64,000 bases of DNA from Heliocidaris tuberculata (taxonomy: Eukaryota > Echinodermata > Echinoidea > Camarodonta > Echinometridae), in NCBI GenBank assembly GCA_025618425.1, contig CM046838.1, forward strand, positions 12,094,466 through 12,158,465, written 5' to 3'. The position numbers were made by a program, and so were the translations under genes. The notes beneath the pieces were generated by a model. It worked only from the letters and a program-made list of their open reading frames with translations, ran no database searches and was not told the DNA's origin. Below are positions 35,285-46,882 of the stretch, one piece after another; positions within the stretch are counted from its first letter, which is position 1, and each line of letters opens with the position of its first letter.

Positions 35285-35455
35285 CATGGGCCGCAGAACC
35301 GGGGGGCTGGGGTTTGGGGGCTGCAGTCCCCACTTTTTTGAGTAGACACGTTTCATTAAATCTCGGAAAAAGGTCCAGAAATTGTCATTAATGAGTGAAA
35401 TCAAATCCGCCCCCCCCCCCCCACTTTCAAAAACGCTCCGCGGGCCCCTGCTTAT
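35285..35455. mobile_element. GC-rich hAT-like MITE remnant
   Basis: The segment GGGCCGCAGAACCGGGGG ... GCTCCGCGGGCCCCTG holds G and C runs like the other hAT-type MITEs. CTTAT flanks both sides, but a full 8-bp duplication is not exact. Confidence 0.4.
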
Positions 35456-36762
35456 ATACGATTTCCCTTTTTGTTGGTCGTTGTTATGATTTATAATTTA
35501 AGGAATATATATGTTTACGAGCAGCGTATTGATATGTATGCCTTAGCGTATTGGTATCTGACAAATTTTTAACCACGAAAAAATGTAATAAGTGCCCTTC
35601 AAATGACTATAAATAAATTATTTCAATATGATACAATTAAATTGCTCTTAAAACATCATAATCTTAGGCATGTTTTTTCCAGAATTTTCCTCTGTGTTAA
35701 GAATCGTTATATATAACACATCCCACTAGCCATCCTAGCGTATTTGGAAGAGGGCGTGTTGCCCCGACAAATTCACCACTAAGAAAAGAATGCAAATAAC
35801 TGACCTTTCAGTCGAGTGATAAAATAAATTGGGAGTTACATTATAATCAAATTGCTCTTAATTAAAACGTCATAAATTCTAAATTATGAAGCAACATTTC
35901 AAAAGTAAAGGGATACGGAACTTTGGGGTATTAAATGAATGAAGGCCTATAGACTAATCATGATAGATCATAACTGAATGCCGTTTTTTAAGGCAACCTT
36001 CCAAAATGAAGCTAGGGCAAAAACGTAAGTGGGGCCAAATTTATCAAGCCAAGAAATATCTTCAAACACACAAATCAAAAGCTTATGCATGAATTATAAA
36101 GAATGAACCTGTCCAAAAACTTTTCACTCAAATCTAAATAAAGCCAAAAAAATCATTGCTCGATTGCCAATAGCAAGTAAGTAATCGTACTGCTGTTGCT
36201 GACACTACAGTAAATATAAATAATATAAAAGTAAATGAAAATCATAGTTTACAAATCAAAAAGTTATGGTTCAAAGGGACGAATTGCGCTCTGATCCAAC
36301 TCCTGCACGCAAATTAATGCTATTTCACCATCAGTTAAGATGTTTTGCTCTCCCCCCGAAGCCAAGGTCTAGATACGCCACTGTATAATGACTTTGCAAT
36401 AAAAAATAAAGTTATATATATTATGGCTAAAAACGACACCTGTAGCACGATTTATTTTTATCCATAATTATAGGAATGAAAGCTATCGAATTCTCTTGAA
36501 TCACTATATATATATATATATATTGCTGCAAATATTTGAAGTCTCCCAAAAGCCACTGAGTTGTAGAAGGCTAATAATGAAATTGAATTTGGGTTAGACA
36601 AAAAAGATTGTAACCTATTCTACAAAGAAAGCATATCACACACTTTTAAAAATCTTAAACATACGATATGAAATAGTCCTTACCAAGAAAGTAAACGGAA
36701 ATTGAATTCTATATTTTCATTGGATTAAAGAATTACAATTTTATTTCAATTTTCTATATAAG
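35456..36762. other. Intron of gene B, no further feature
   Basis: AT-rich intron. Near 36340-36385 there is a stretch ending ATACGCCACTG that resembles one terminus of the hAT-type MITEs. No coding exon is seen. Confidence 0.5.
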
Positions 36763-39017
36763 ATCCCCGTTGTTCATGGCATCTATTTGAGCAATCTCAC
36801 TATCGTATCTATGGAGACGAGACAAGATTTGATTATGCAAGAACAGCTTGTCAGAACGACGGTGGGGATCTGGCTGTCATCAGATCAGAAGAACTTAACG
36901 TAAGAGTTTGCTCCTTCGGTGCCGTATCCAGCACTGGGTAAAGCCAGCGTATACCCCCTTGAAGGTCTAAAGACAATGCAAATTGCAGTGGCCCTCACAG
37001 CAAATTGGGCTGCCCAATTACCACATCATACACCCCCTCCAGTCTGCGACATATCAATTTCATGGGACAGTTTTAAGAGGTCACCCATCCGCACTGAAGA
37101 AAGATTTTAAACGCCCGTTATAAGGCATGGGGAGGAAATCAGAGAAATCATACTTGGGCCGGGTTTGATAGGTTTAGCATTGGCTATGGGCGCTGCACCG
37201 AACATAATACCAACATCTTTAAAATACCTGATATTTCCTCTTTTCAACCATGTAACTTTTTATTATTTTCGAAAATATATAATTCCGTCTTTTAAAAGAT
37301 TTCTAAAGACATTTTGAAGAAATTTAAGCGTAATTTCGAAGAAATGTGCTTGTTCACCCCTCCCTCGTGCTTTTTAAATTCGTCGTACGCGAGAACAGTA
37401 ATAGCTGCTTCGACAACACACGCAAATTCTTCAGCTTTAATTACATATCAAATTCATTTCGATTAAGTGAAAAAACGTTTTTTTTGTCCCAAAACTCCTT
37501 TCATTTTAAAATGTTACTTTTCCCACCTCACGTTGAGATGTAGGCCTACCCCCTAGCCAGCTAGGCCAGGCTACGCAGGTTTGACGTGCTGCATATATAG
37601 CCTACACACAAAGTCGCCGCAGGCCTGAAGGTTCTCGCCACTCAGATTTTCGTCGGTGAGTTGCAAGATTTGTCCTTAAAGAACCAAACTGATATTCTGG
37701 CAACTTAAAATTAAAATACCTTACGCATGACACATGTACATATTTCGACGATTTCCAAACAGAAAGTCAGTTTTATTGAACAAAATTGAAAAGCATGCTT
37801 GTAGGATGACTGCGTGAAAGACAATGCTTTACATGGATGTGTATCGATCTTTGGTGCTAGGAACGTTCGATTCATATTGCGGTTGGATTGCACTTGTTAC
37901 TGTGCGCTATAATAAGACGTAGGTGGTTAAATTGACGTGCCGCGTTTTCCCCTCCCAAGAGCAGATCCCCCTATAAGTTCATTATCGATCAGTCTGGGTA
38001 TTTCTAGTTCATTAGTCGCATTTATATGAGGCATGTGCGGAGTCAGACGCAGATACTGGTGCGCGCCGCACAGCGTTGATTGCTGGTATTTTCTACGTCA
38101 CGTTAACTGTCCAAATCAAGCAAAACTAATTCATATGGTCTGGAGAGAACCCCCCCCCCCCCCCCCCCAGTTCTGGATATGGCACTACATTTTTTCTTCT
38201 TTTCTTTAACATGTCGCAGATGAAATCTTAGAACATGTGGTTCTCGTCATAACAGCTATACTTTTGTAGGTAGGCATGGTATGTTGAGCTGTGGGTGTGA
38301 TTATGTGTAACTGTGCTTTCACAGACGTATAATCAGATTTGAATTTTCACGTTTTGGTAACGACTTTAATGTTACTCTATACTTGAGCCTAATAATTTAC
38401 AAGCTATGCTTTTTAGTTATAGGCTCGCCACATTTTACATTTTCTTTTTTGCTAGTCGTACCTATATCTCTCGAAACTTTCTACCTATTTACCATACATC
38501 ATACTTGATACTTGATTCATGACAAGATATGAACCCTTTTGAACATCTGGGCAGAGAGTGCAAAAATTATTTAAAAATCACCTCTGTGCTAATGTCTTTT
38601 AACATTATGTTTGTTTACCAATCAAAGAAAGCAGACTTACGTTAACATTTTCTCCCCCGAATTTCCAGTCTTTCTTGACAGCAATGCTAACCACCAGCGT
38701 TTCATCGACCCAGTGTTACTGGTTTGGCCTTAGAGACGTGGGGAGAAATTACACATTCATATGGGTAGACGGTACCAGGCTGAGGTAAATGTATCAAAGA
38801 TTTAATAGTCAAAATGGAATCATTTTTTAATATCAATAATAAACACTTAAGTACAAATAGTTGAAATGTTGTACTATACAGATAAGAAATATCAGTGTTG
38901 AGATGTGATCCAAATCTGTATTCTTTTATTTTAAACAATGACATGATACACACTTAGATTAACACTTACATAGATATACACATACACGCACTCACACTCA
39001 CCCCCCCCCCCACACAC

Positions 39018-39062
<45 letters not shown>

Positions 39063-39675
39063 TGAAATCAGAAAAAATATTCCCATAGCTTGATTTGCAC
39101 TGAAATATGGCGTCGCACTTTGATTGATGTTTATTCAAAGATCGCTACCTGTATATCATAATTCAGTCTTTACAAAAAAGTTTGATCAGTGAGTGAAATT
39201 AGGCAAGTGTATACTTGTGCCAATGATTTAAATTACATGAATGACACCAGAAGAAAGAAATTGTCTTAATTCTATATTTTGAAATGTTCAACTTGTGCCA
39301 ATGATTTGAATTACATGAATGGCACCTGAAGAAAGAAATTTTCTTAATTCTAATTTGAACTGTGAACAGATTATGGTCAGGTATAGTTCAGTCGCTGCCA
39401 GGAAAGCAGCGTTACGGAGTTATAACGGGATGTTAAATTACGTTCTTCTAACTTTTGTATATAAGTAAAAAAAAAAAAAAGCAATTAAAAAAAAACAGTG
39501 CAAAGTAAACATCACATTGCTTTTCAATGTTTAAGTGAAGAGGAAGCCAGATGGGATCCTGGACCGGCTATGCCATTTGACTACGATTGTGCATGTCTTT
39601 CATCAAGTGGAGATGGAACCTGGGCTGACGAATATTGCAACACAAATCAGCCGTATATTTGTGAGAGACCCCGAG
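36763..39675 (+). CDS. Gene B exons: lectin domain 2
   Basis: Exons 36763-36899, 38669-38784 and 39536-39675 form the second domain. They read CSWHLFEQSHYRIYGDE and CQNDGGDLAVIRSEELN, then YWFGLRDVGRN and FIWVDGTRL, then DCACLSSSGDGTWADEYC and QPYICE. This is very close to the gene A counterpart, including the exon phases. Confidence 0.88.
36900..38668. other. Intron of gene B, no exon
   Basis: Intron between two lectin exons. An 18-base C run lies near 38151-38168. Short ORFs here show no domain and no conserved match in gene A. Confidence 0.5.
39000..39061. repeat. C run and (TA)n microsatellite
   Basis: A poly-C and CA stretch is followed by a TA run, in the intron between exons 38784 and 39536. 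Confidence 0.92.
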
Positions 39676-39975
39676 GTAAAGGACAAACAACACGATTTGA
39701 TTTAAAATTCCATTACTCAATGCCGCTATCAGTTTAGTCAGCTGATTTGTATGTCATCATTCCTATTTATTACAAGTACATTTTGTGTTTCTGAAAAAGC
39801 CGGTGTTTGCGAGCCCATTCTTGTATGGAATTTACAGAAAATTAGATTAATTTTACGTAACAAAAATCTTGTCCCAAAATGAGTGGATCTTTCATTTTGA
39901 TGGGAACAAAACCTATCACAAGACATAGATTATAAAAAAAGTTAACGAAATCATTCCATATCATAATTTCTTCAG

Positions 39976-40976
39976 TCTTAGATACCAGGTGGACGGAGGT
40001 CAACAATGTTCTTTATTACATGCCTTCACACTCAGCGAATTACTTCGAAGCGAGAGAATACTGCGAACAACTCGGTGGAATGTTAGCCCAACTGAAGACT
40101 ATGAATATATCTGTGAGTAGATTATGATACTAACATTTCTTTCTGTTGGGAAAAATAAATTCGTACGTTTTTTCTACATGTCAGTTACATAAATCTGATG
40201 CTAGGTATGTTATGCTTTAAAAGGGAATCGAACCTTACCTTTTCAACGAAATGAATTGGATTAAGGCAGGAAAACCATAAAAACAGATTTCTGAAATTTT
40301 TAACGAAATTGGCCAAACAAAACTGAAGTGATAAAATGTTAAAGTTGTTATGACTATGAAAACGAACACGTAACGTATGCTTGCATGAAATGTACTAACG
40401 AAAACGCGAAATGGTAATTTTTAAAAGATGTGTAGCTAAACAATAGTGTATCATTTTTCCACAACATAATCATAATTTTATCGAAAGTTATTCTAACGTT
40501 GATTTGATATACAGGTATCAGTTATCAATAACTTTGAACATGGTTTCTGGTTCGGACTTGATAATCTTGGTAGTGAAGGCGATTTCCGATGGGCCGATGG
40601 AACGTTGCTCGACGATACAGGGTAAATAATTGTTGCTACCTAGAAAGTGAGAATTTTTTCCAAAGAAAAAAAAAATCTTTTAAGAATCTTTCTTTATATC
40701 CCCGAAAAAACAATGTTGTTGTTCTATCCAATGTACAAAAAGAAACCAACTTGTGTATAGCAACTGCAGTGAACACGACATGCTTGAATTGTAATAACGA
40801 CCATTATGCCTTTGCCCTGTAATAATGTTCAAAAATATTTTCAATATGTAGCGATTGGTATTCGAATGAGCCGAACAATGATCGAGGATACGAATACTGT
40901 GTTGAAGAGATATCTGGAGGTTGGAGAGACCGCTACTGTAGTACAAATCAGAGATTAGTCTGCGAGATATCAAAAG
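39976..40976 (+). CDS. Gene B exons: lectin domain 3 with EPN motif
   Basis: Exons 39976-40112, 40515-40621 and 40852-40976 form the third domain. They read YFEAREYCEQLGGMLAQLK, then GFWFGLDNLGSEGDFRWADG, then DWYSNEPNNDRGYEYC and GGWRDRYC. EPN at 40868-40876 is the triplet linked with mannose-type binding in C-type lectins. Gene A has EPD here. Confidence 0.88.
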
Positions 40977-41217
40977 GTATGCCTATGCACTTACTTTTTA
41001 CTCTTTTGTTTTAATATCATGTATTAAACCATGTCATGGTAGTTAATTAAGTTCTTTTTAGTTATTCAGTAAATAAAGGCGCTTCATCCCTTTTGCAGCC
41101 CGAAATTTTGAAGTTGTGTGAATATGCTATGAATAAAAAAAATGATTATAATTGGAAAACTTGTGGGGGATGTAGAATGGATTATAATTTTCTTTAAACT
41201 AAGTAATAATAACTGTA

Positions 41218-41337
41218 AATAATAATAATAATAATAATAATAATGGCTACTTATATAGCGCTCATATCCGTCACGCAGTGACGCTCATGGCGCTTAGACA
41301 TTATTACCCTGGTCACAGCCGAGCCGCCAAAGTAACT
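41218..41337 (-). mobile_element. Older LINE/SINE, left half, interrupted by a younger LINE
   Basis: An (AAT)n tail is followed by TTATATAGCGCTCATATCCG and CAGTGACGCTCATGGCGC. The continuation of this family (GGTACCCATTTACACCTGGG) appears on the far side of the LINE at 44626-44735, so the LINE landed inside it. Confidence 0.6.
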
Positions 41338-44300
41338 AATAATAATAATAATAATAATCAAACATTTTTATATAGCGCATTACACATAAGCAAAATTGCA
41401 TGTCTCTATGCACTTTAGGAGAGGAAAGAAAGGAAAGATGCACTGGGTTCATGATTCTGATTAACTATAAAGTGGTGAAAAGGTATGTCTTTAGAGAATT
41501 AATGAAGTTTTCATAGGAATTTATACTTTTCAGATATTCAGGCAACTTGTTCCACAAAAGAGCGGCAGAATGTGTAAAAGGCCTTTCCCCGTATGATTTT
41601 GTCATTATTTGTGGAACGCAGAGCAGGGACTTGAAACTGGAACGTAACATTCTATCGGGTTTATATGGAGTTAGTACTTCAGAGAGATAAGTAGGAGCCA
41701 GCTGATGTAAACATTGGTAGGTTAACATAAGTATTTTAAATTGGATACGGGACTTGATGGGCAACCAGTGTAGATCTCTTAAGACTGGAGTTATTGATTC
41801 ATGTTTCTTCGTGCGTGTAACAAGTCGGGCTGCAGAATTTTGAAGGAGTTGTAGTCTTTGAATTTGAGAAGAAGGGAGACCAGAAAGCAAACTATTACAG
41901 AAATCAAAATGGCACATAACAAAAGCATGAATTAATCGTTCAGTGGTTGGTTTGTCTAAAAAATTGCGAATTTTACCTATTTTGTATAATCCAAATGAAG
42001 CTGAGCGACACTTTTGTGAGACAAAATTTTCAAATGTGAACTTATCATCAAAAATAGCACCTAAATTTCTGCAAGTTCTGGTTGCATGAACAATTGTACC
42101 ATTTATGTTCAATGTTGATATGAGGTTGCTTGACCTATGGCGTGAAGAAAGATGAAGAAACTCAGTCTTTGTATCATTGAGCTTTAAACCATTTACCTGA
42201 GACCACTCTTTGATTGATTGCACACACTCTGATACCTGTGAAGTGACATTAATATTATCAGTTCTCTTAAATGAAATGTACAGTTGTGTGTCATCTGCAT
42301 AGAACATCTTATGAATTTTGTGAGTATCAATAATATCTTCTAAGGGAGAGGTATAGAGGGTAAATAGGATTGGGCCCAATACGGACCCTTGAGGAACCCC
42401 TTGAGGGATGATTTCTGTGGATGACCGCTCATTTCCAATAATAACAGTGTGAGTGCGCCGAAACAGATACGACTCTATCCAAGCGAGTGCTTGACCACTT
42501 ATACCAAAACGAAGTCTCAGACGTTTCAACAAGATGTCATGCTTAATAGTATCAAACGCGCAAGAAAAATCTAGCAGCACAAGGATGACTTCTTCTCCTT
42601 TGTCTAGAGATAAAAGAATGTCATCCGTTACTCGCAGAAGAGCTGTTTCGACGCTATGAAACGAGCGGTAACCAGATTGTGACTTTGCGTATAAACTGAA
42701 TGTGTTCAGGTACTGTTGAAGTTGGAATGAAGCTATTCTTTCTAAAAGTTTGCCAAAATATCTCAAGTTTGCAATCGGACGATAACTTTTCAGATCTTCA
42801 ACATCAGTAGCCGAACCCTTCAGTCTAGGAATAACATTTGCATGCTTGAAACCTTCTGGGAAAGAACCAGTCATGAAAGAATCATTAATGACCTGTGTCA
42901 TAAATGATAATAATTCTTCACGAAATTTTTTCAGAAATGAAGTTGGGACAGGGTCAAGTTCACATGTTGTGGAAGAAGAGGTAGTAATGAACTTGGCAAC
43001 CTCATCTTCAGACACTGATTTGAATTTGCTGAATGATGAGGTTGCAAGCTTCTCAGGAAATTCCCTACTATTATCAGCCGCTGATGACTGTAATTCATCA
43101 GTGATTGACCGAACTTTCTCTGCAAAATATCTCAAGAAACGCTGTGGTAGAGATATATCAAAACTGATATTGTTTGGTAAGGTTTTTAACTGGGGTCGTA
43201 ACAGGTGATCAACCTTCCTGAAGAGATCTCGAGGAGAACAATTTTTCAGTTGATTACGATGATAAACTCGTTTGGCTGAAGTGAGTTGATTATTATAGTG
43301 ATGAGACGCTTTCACATAAATTTGCCGATCAATTTCAAGACCACACCGAGAGAAAGCTTTCCGTTCGAGAGCACGAAGTTTTTGCTTCAATTCTCTAAGT
43401 TCATCTGTGAACCATGGTGTGTCTGGACGATATCTAACAGTTCTAGTGACTTCCGGAGCATGCTTATCTAGAAGCAAGGATAGAGTTTTGTTAAACTGAC
43501 CAACTCGCTCATTCAGGTCTGGGCTTGGAGAAGAGTACAGATCTGACTTGAGGATGTCACTGGAAAAGGCTTCGATGTCGATGCTGTAGACCTTCCTTGT
43601 CTTTATCTCCAATTTCAATGGTGGAGGCTTTCGAATGTCCAAGCTGCAAGAGATAGCAACATGATCCGATGGGAGATAAGACGTTGAGCTTAGATCAGTG
43701 ACAAAACTGTCCGTGGCTCTGGTGATGATGAGGTCAAGTGTATGGCCAGCTCTGTGCGTTGGAAACGATACATGCTGTTGCAGGTTAAATGCTGATAGCA
43801 CAGACAAGAAATTCCTTGAGTTGTTATCAGTGACAGAGTTAACATGGTAATTAAAGTCACCAACTATTAATAACTGATGAGGAGATGATATGAGTTGTTC
43901 CATGAAGGTTGAGAACTCACGGAGAAAGAGCCGCTCGGTTGAGTCTCCCCTGGCTGTGCGTTGAGGACGATAAATGACAATAAGGCGTGTTGGAACCTGG
44001 TAATGTGAAGTTACCAGGATATCTAAGTGTTCAAAAGAACTGAAGTTAGAAATATTGTCATACACCTTGACGCGAAGAGACTTTCGAATGCATATCCCAA
44101 CACCGCCGCCAACACGGTGCATTCTGGGCTTGTGAAGCCAGTTGTGGTCTTTCAAAACAGATGTGAGCTGAGCAATGGAGTAGTTGTCTCGGTCATCTCC
44201 AATTAGCCATGTCTCTGTCACTGCAGCGATGTCAATGTTATCACCTATGATGAAATCTGATAACATGTGTGTTTTGTTATTCAAAGACCGTGCATTCCAC

Positions 44301-44625
44301 AAGGAAAGTATATAATACCTTCCTTCCAACATACTTTACATGAGCACTTGTGAATGAAGGTGTGTCAAACAGTACAGAACATGTTACTCCTGTACCTTCT
44401 AGCACACCCCCACTCAAAAGTGAACACAACAATAGAATGGCAAGGGGGATGCCCTGAGAGGCCATTGTCACACAAAGCTTAATCAGGTGTGTTGTTCGTA
44501 AATAACACCAAAAGAATGGTTTCAATCTCAATTACAGCTACACAGTGATATACATGGTTACTCAAACATAATGAACATGGTTAAATGCACATACATACTA
44601 GACCCTGTGCGGAAATGACTACAAC
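41338..44625 (-). mobile_element. CR1-type LINE, nearly full length
   Basis: It carries an uninterrupted endonuclease/reverse-transcriptase ORF, a short 3' UTR (TTTATATAGCGC on the plus strand) and an (ATT)n tail at 41338-41361. The 5' side holds about 290 bases before ORF2 with a small 84-codon ORF (44277-44531). It lies in the gene B intron between exons 40976 and 45184. Confidence 0.85.
41465..44332 (-). CDS. LINE ORF2: endonuclease-reverse transcriptase, 955 codons
   Basis: This is a non-LTR retrotransposon enzyme that nicks target DNA and copies its RNA into the nick. The N-terminal third is an exonuclease-endonuclease-phosphatase fold: SLWNARSLNNKTHMLSDF, AAVTETWL, IVGDFNYHV and the end motif SDHVAIS. 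The central reverse transcriptase has ANVIPRLKG, LKSYRPIANL, LLDFSCAFDTI, PQGSVLGPILF and the catalytic FYADDTQLY at about residues 676-684. The C-terminus has LRDLHWLPIKSRIQFK and ALLWNKLPEYLK. There is no stop or frameshift and all catalytic motifs are present, so insertion may be recent. The start at 44332 is the first methionine of the open frame; a start further upstream is not possible without a stop. Assignment to the CR1/L2 side of the family is by motif style only. Confidence 0.92.
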   Translation of the reverse strand: MLEGRYYILSLWNARSLNNKTHMLSDFIIGDNIDIAAVTETWLIGDDRDNYSIAQLTSVLKDHNWLHKPRMHRVGGGVGICIRKSLRVKVYDNISNFSSFEHLDILVTSHYQVPTRLIVIYRPQRTARGDSTERLFLREFSTFMEQLISSPHQLLIVGDFNYHVNSVTDNNSRNFLSVLSAFNLQQHVSFPTHRAGHTLDLIITRATDSFVTDLSSTSYLPSDHVAISCSLDIRKPPPLKLEIKTRKVYSIDIEAFSSDILKSDLYSSPSPDLNERVGQFNKTLSLLLDKHAPEVTRTVRYRPDTPWFTDELRELKQKLRALERKAFSRCGLEIDRQIYVKASHHYNNQLTSAKRVYHRNQLKNCSPRDLFRKVDHLLRPQLKTLPNNISFDISLPQRFLRYFAEKVRSITDELQSSAADNSREFPEKLATSSFSKFKSVSEDEVAKFITTSSSTTCELDPVPTSFLKKFREELLSFMTQVINDSFMTGSFPEGFKHANVIPRLKGSATDVEDLKSYRPIANLRYFGKLLERIASFQLQQYLNTFSLYAKSQSGYRSFHSVETALLRVTDDILLSLDKGEEVILVLLDFSCAFDTIKHDILLKRLRLRFGISGQALAWIESYLFRRTHTVIIGNERSSTEIIPQGVPQGSVLGPILFTLYTSPLEDIIDTHKIHKMFYADDTQLYISFKRTDNINVTSQVSECVQSIKEWSQVNGLKLNDTKTEFLHLSSRHRSSNLISTLNINGTIVHATRTCRNLGAIFDDKFTFENFVSQKCRSASFGLYKIGKIRNFLDKPTTERLIHAFVMCHFDFCNSLLSGLPSSQIQRLQLLQNSAARLVTRTKKHESITPVLRDLHWLPIKSRIQFKILMLTYQCLHQLAPTYLSEVLTPYKPDRMLRSSFKSLLCVPQIMTKSYGERPFTHSAALLWNKLPEYLKSINSYENFINSLKTYLFTTL

Positions 44626-44735
44626 TAGCGCTCAAGCATATCAGGTACCCATTTACACCTGGGTGGAGAGTGGCAAATGTAGATTAGAGTCTTGCCAAAG
44701 GACCTTAGTGCCGTGGTGGGATTCGAACTTTTAAT
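44626..44735 (-). mobile_element. Older LINE/SINE, right half
   Basis: GGTACCCATTTACACCTGGG, TGGCAAATGTAG, TTGCCAAAGGACC and GGTGGGATTCGAAC belong to the same common repeat as 41218-41337. A short AACTA occurs at both junctions and may be the target duplication of the inserted LINE. Confidence 0.55.
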
Positions 44736-45183
44736 TTTTTTTACTCTAAAGAAAAATCGCATGATTTCTAAAATCATATTTTAACGTTACTAGTACATGC
44801 ATTTGCGTTGATTTCTGAATAGCTCCCTCCGCGACAAAAGCAAGATTTTCACTTCTTACAAAGGAGTTATAGAACTTGTTACCTTGAAATTTCATAGGCA
44901 GTATCGACAGGATGTTTACCAAAGATGTGCAAAGTTTCATTAAATTTTGTGTAAGTATGCAAAAGGGATGAAGTACCATTAATAAAGGAAAGGGTTGATC
45001 CCAGTTTATACGAGCTGGGGAGGGGGGGGGGGGCACAGTAAACACACTCTAACACTTATTTCATTAAAAAAATATTAGAGCTGTCATCATTTTTTTCTTT
45101 CTTCTAGAAAAGTGCATATGATGCAGTTGAATTATTGCACAAAGGTTTTTTATTCTATTGTATATTCTAATTTGTTTCATCAG

Positions 45184-46279
45184 CGCCGCCGCTCCATGTG
45201 CAGGCTGTCACATCAGTACCGTCCAGTAGCAGGGTAACCTCACCAAGTTACTCGTGCATACTCAGCCCTCCAGACAACACACCAGAGATTCTGACAACTA
45301 CGGAAAGACTGGTGGAACAAAGCTGGAATGAACAGGGACACACCCTAAATGTTCCAGGCGAAACCAGCGTAACATCTGGACAGATCACCCAGTCTCTACC
45401 CGCCACAGACCAATCTGTCGGTGTATACAAATGTCTGAGTACATCTAAATCTACTGGCACCTCTACAGCCATTGCAGTGACAATACTTTCCAAGACCAGT
45501 ACGAGTGCATTACGTTTTAAGATTCGGGGAATGCGGGGAATAATGTTTCTTTAAGACATTAAGATATAAATGAAAAAAAAAAATATATATATATATATAT
45601 ATATTTATTTATATGAGTGTAAGGAAATAACATATACAACAGCTTTTGCAACTCTGTAATAAATAAACTGGAAATAAATACAATGTGAAAGGAAATTCAG
45701 AGAATAATGTATGAGTAGGTTAAATCAAAGTACCCCAGAGTTGTCCTCCTTTTTTGAATTTTTGCAAAGGTTGAAAAATGTCTCCGCCGGGAATCGAACC
45801 CGGGATACTGGCTTAGAACGCCAATGCCTTAACCACTAGATCAAGGAGACGGGCCAGTGGTTTCGGCCACACCGATTCCATTGACTGACAGACTGAAAAT
45901 ATCTCCAACCTCATTAATGAATTCCTTTGTCGGGGGTAGGTGAGCTTTGAACAATTACAAGCCGCATGCCTCAGCTGGATCCAAAATAATCATATACAAG
46001 TTTAAGGAAATAACATATACATCAGCTTTGGCAACTCTTTTGGAAATTATACAATGCGAAAGGAAATGAGTGTTTAGGCACTAGTGTTCTAAGCCAGTGA
46101 CCCAGGTTCTGTTCCCGGCGGAGACATTTTTTCAACCTTGTATGTATGGTTCCATATACTGTATATGATAGTTTGGTTGTAAGGTTTTGTATGAATTAGA
46201 GTACAATCCGACATACAGGAGCACCGATTTTTAAAGAAACAAACAAACAAACGTGATTATGAGGACATTTTTAAGCATG

Positions 46280-46333
<54 letters not shown>

Positions 46334-46678
46334 GTACATGTGCATATAGGTATATATGAATATAAAAGCATGAACAACGTGTTTACATTTTCCTAGGTCA
46401 TTTTGAACCTGAGGATGGTCGCCTGACAAGATTGGTTTATCCCGGTGAGAGTATTACATTATCAGTCATCAAGAAGGACACGTACACTGATGCTAATGAT
46501 CAGATCCGATGGAGAACATTCTCCAATCTTGCTGAAGGATCTCTTTCACCAATGGCTGATGGAAGTCTGACCTTCACGATTGATTCCGCTACCCAGAAAG
46601 ATGCTAATGTCTATGGGACGTATCAAGAGGGTCAACTGGAAAATCTTCAGTATAGTCTCATCCACGTCATCGTCAGTG
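45184..46678 (+). CDS. Gene B exons: Ig-like domains 1 and 2
   Basis: Exon 45184-45498 reads PPLHVQAVTSVPSSSRVTSP, then PSYSCILSPPDN and VGVYKCLSTS. Exon 46397-46678 reads HFEPEDGRLTRLVYPGES, then IRWRTFSNLAEGSLSPMADG and YGTYQEGQLENLQYSLI. Lengths (315 and 282) equal those of gene A, and both exons are in phase 1-1. Confidence 0.82.
45619..46135. repeat. Direct repeat pair around the tRNA-like sequence
   Basis: AAGGAAATAACATATACA with the following 55 bases occurs at about 45621-45695 and again at about 46001-46070. After the second copy the tRNA-like sequence recurs in inverted orientation (TTCTAAGCCAGTGACCC, TCCCGGCGGAGACATTTTTT). Confidence 0.65.
45780..45850 (-). tRNA. tRNA-Arg(TCT)-like gene or SINE head
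   Basis: The minus strand reads GTCTCCTTGATCTAGTGGTT, an anticodon stem-loop TTGGC-GTTCTAA-GCCAG (anticodon TCT), a perfect T arm CCGGG-TTCGATT-CCCGG, and acceptor end CGGAGAC that pairs at six of seven positions. The B box GGTTCGATTCC is canonical. It is 71 bases long with no intron. The D stem is weak. A decayed opposite-strand copy lies at 46075-46130, so this may be a tRNA-derived repeat and not a working gene. Confidence 0.5.
46285..46332. repeat. (TA)n microsatellite
   Basis: A TA run about 65 bases before the second Ig exon of gene B. Confidence 0.93.
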
Positions 46679-46747
46679 GTATATATTTTCAACCCTTTTA
46701 AAAATAATGTTTTAACTATTTTTCCAATTATGTGCAAACTAAATATT

Positions 46748-46802
46748 TAGAAAACAATTGCAACAATGGAGGAGTTTGTTATCATGAAAAAAAATTGCAG
46801 AT
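46748..46802 (+). pseudogene. Possible relic of a duplicated EGF exon
   Basis: After TTTAG the plus strand reads NNCNNGGVCYHEKK, close to the NCYNGGICHP core of the true EGF exon 80 bases downstream, and then meets a stop. No good donor follows. It may be a partial duplicate of that exon. Confidence 0.35.
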
Positions 46803-46882
46803 ATGATATATAATGGAAAACCTGAAAACTTCCTAGAGCTTACAAAATACTGATAATTTGTTTAACTTACATTGAAACGTAG

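Noticed and set aside
42846..43208. Plus-strand 120-codon ORF inside the LINE
   Set aside because: Antisense shadow of the reverse-transcriptase ORF.
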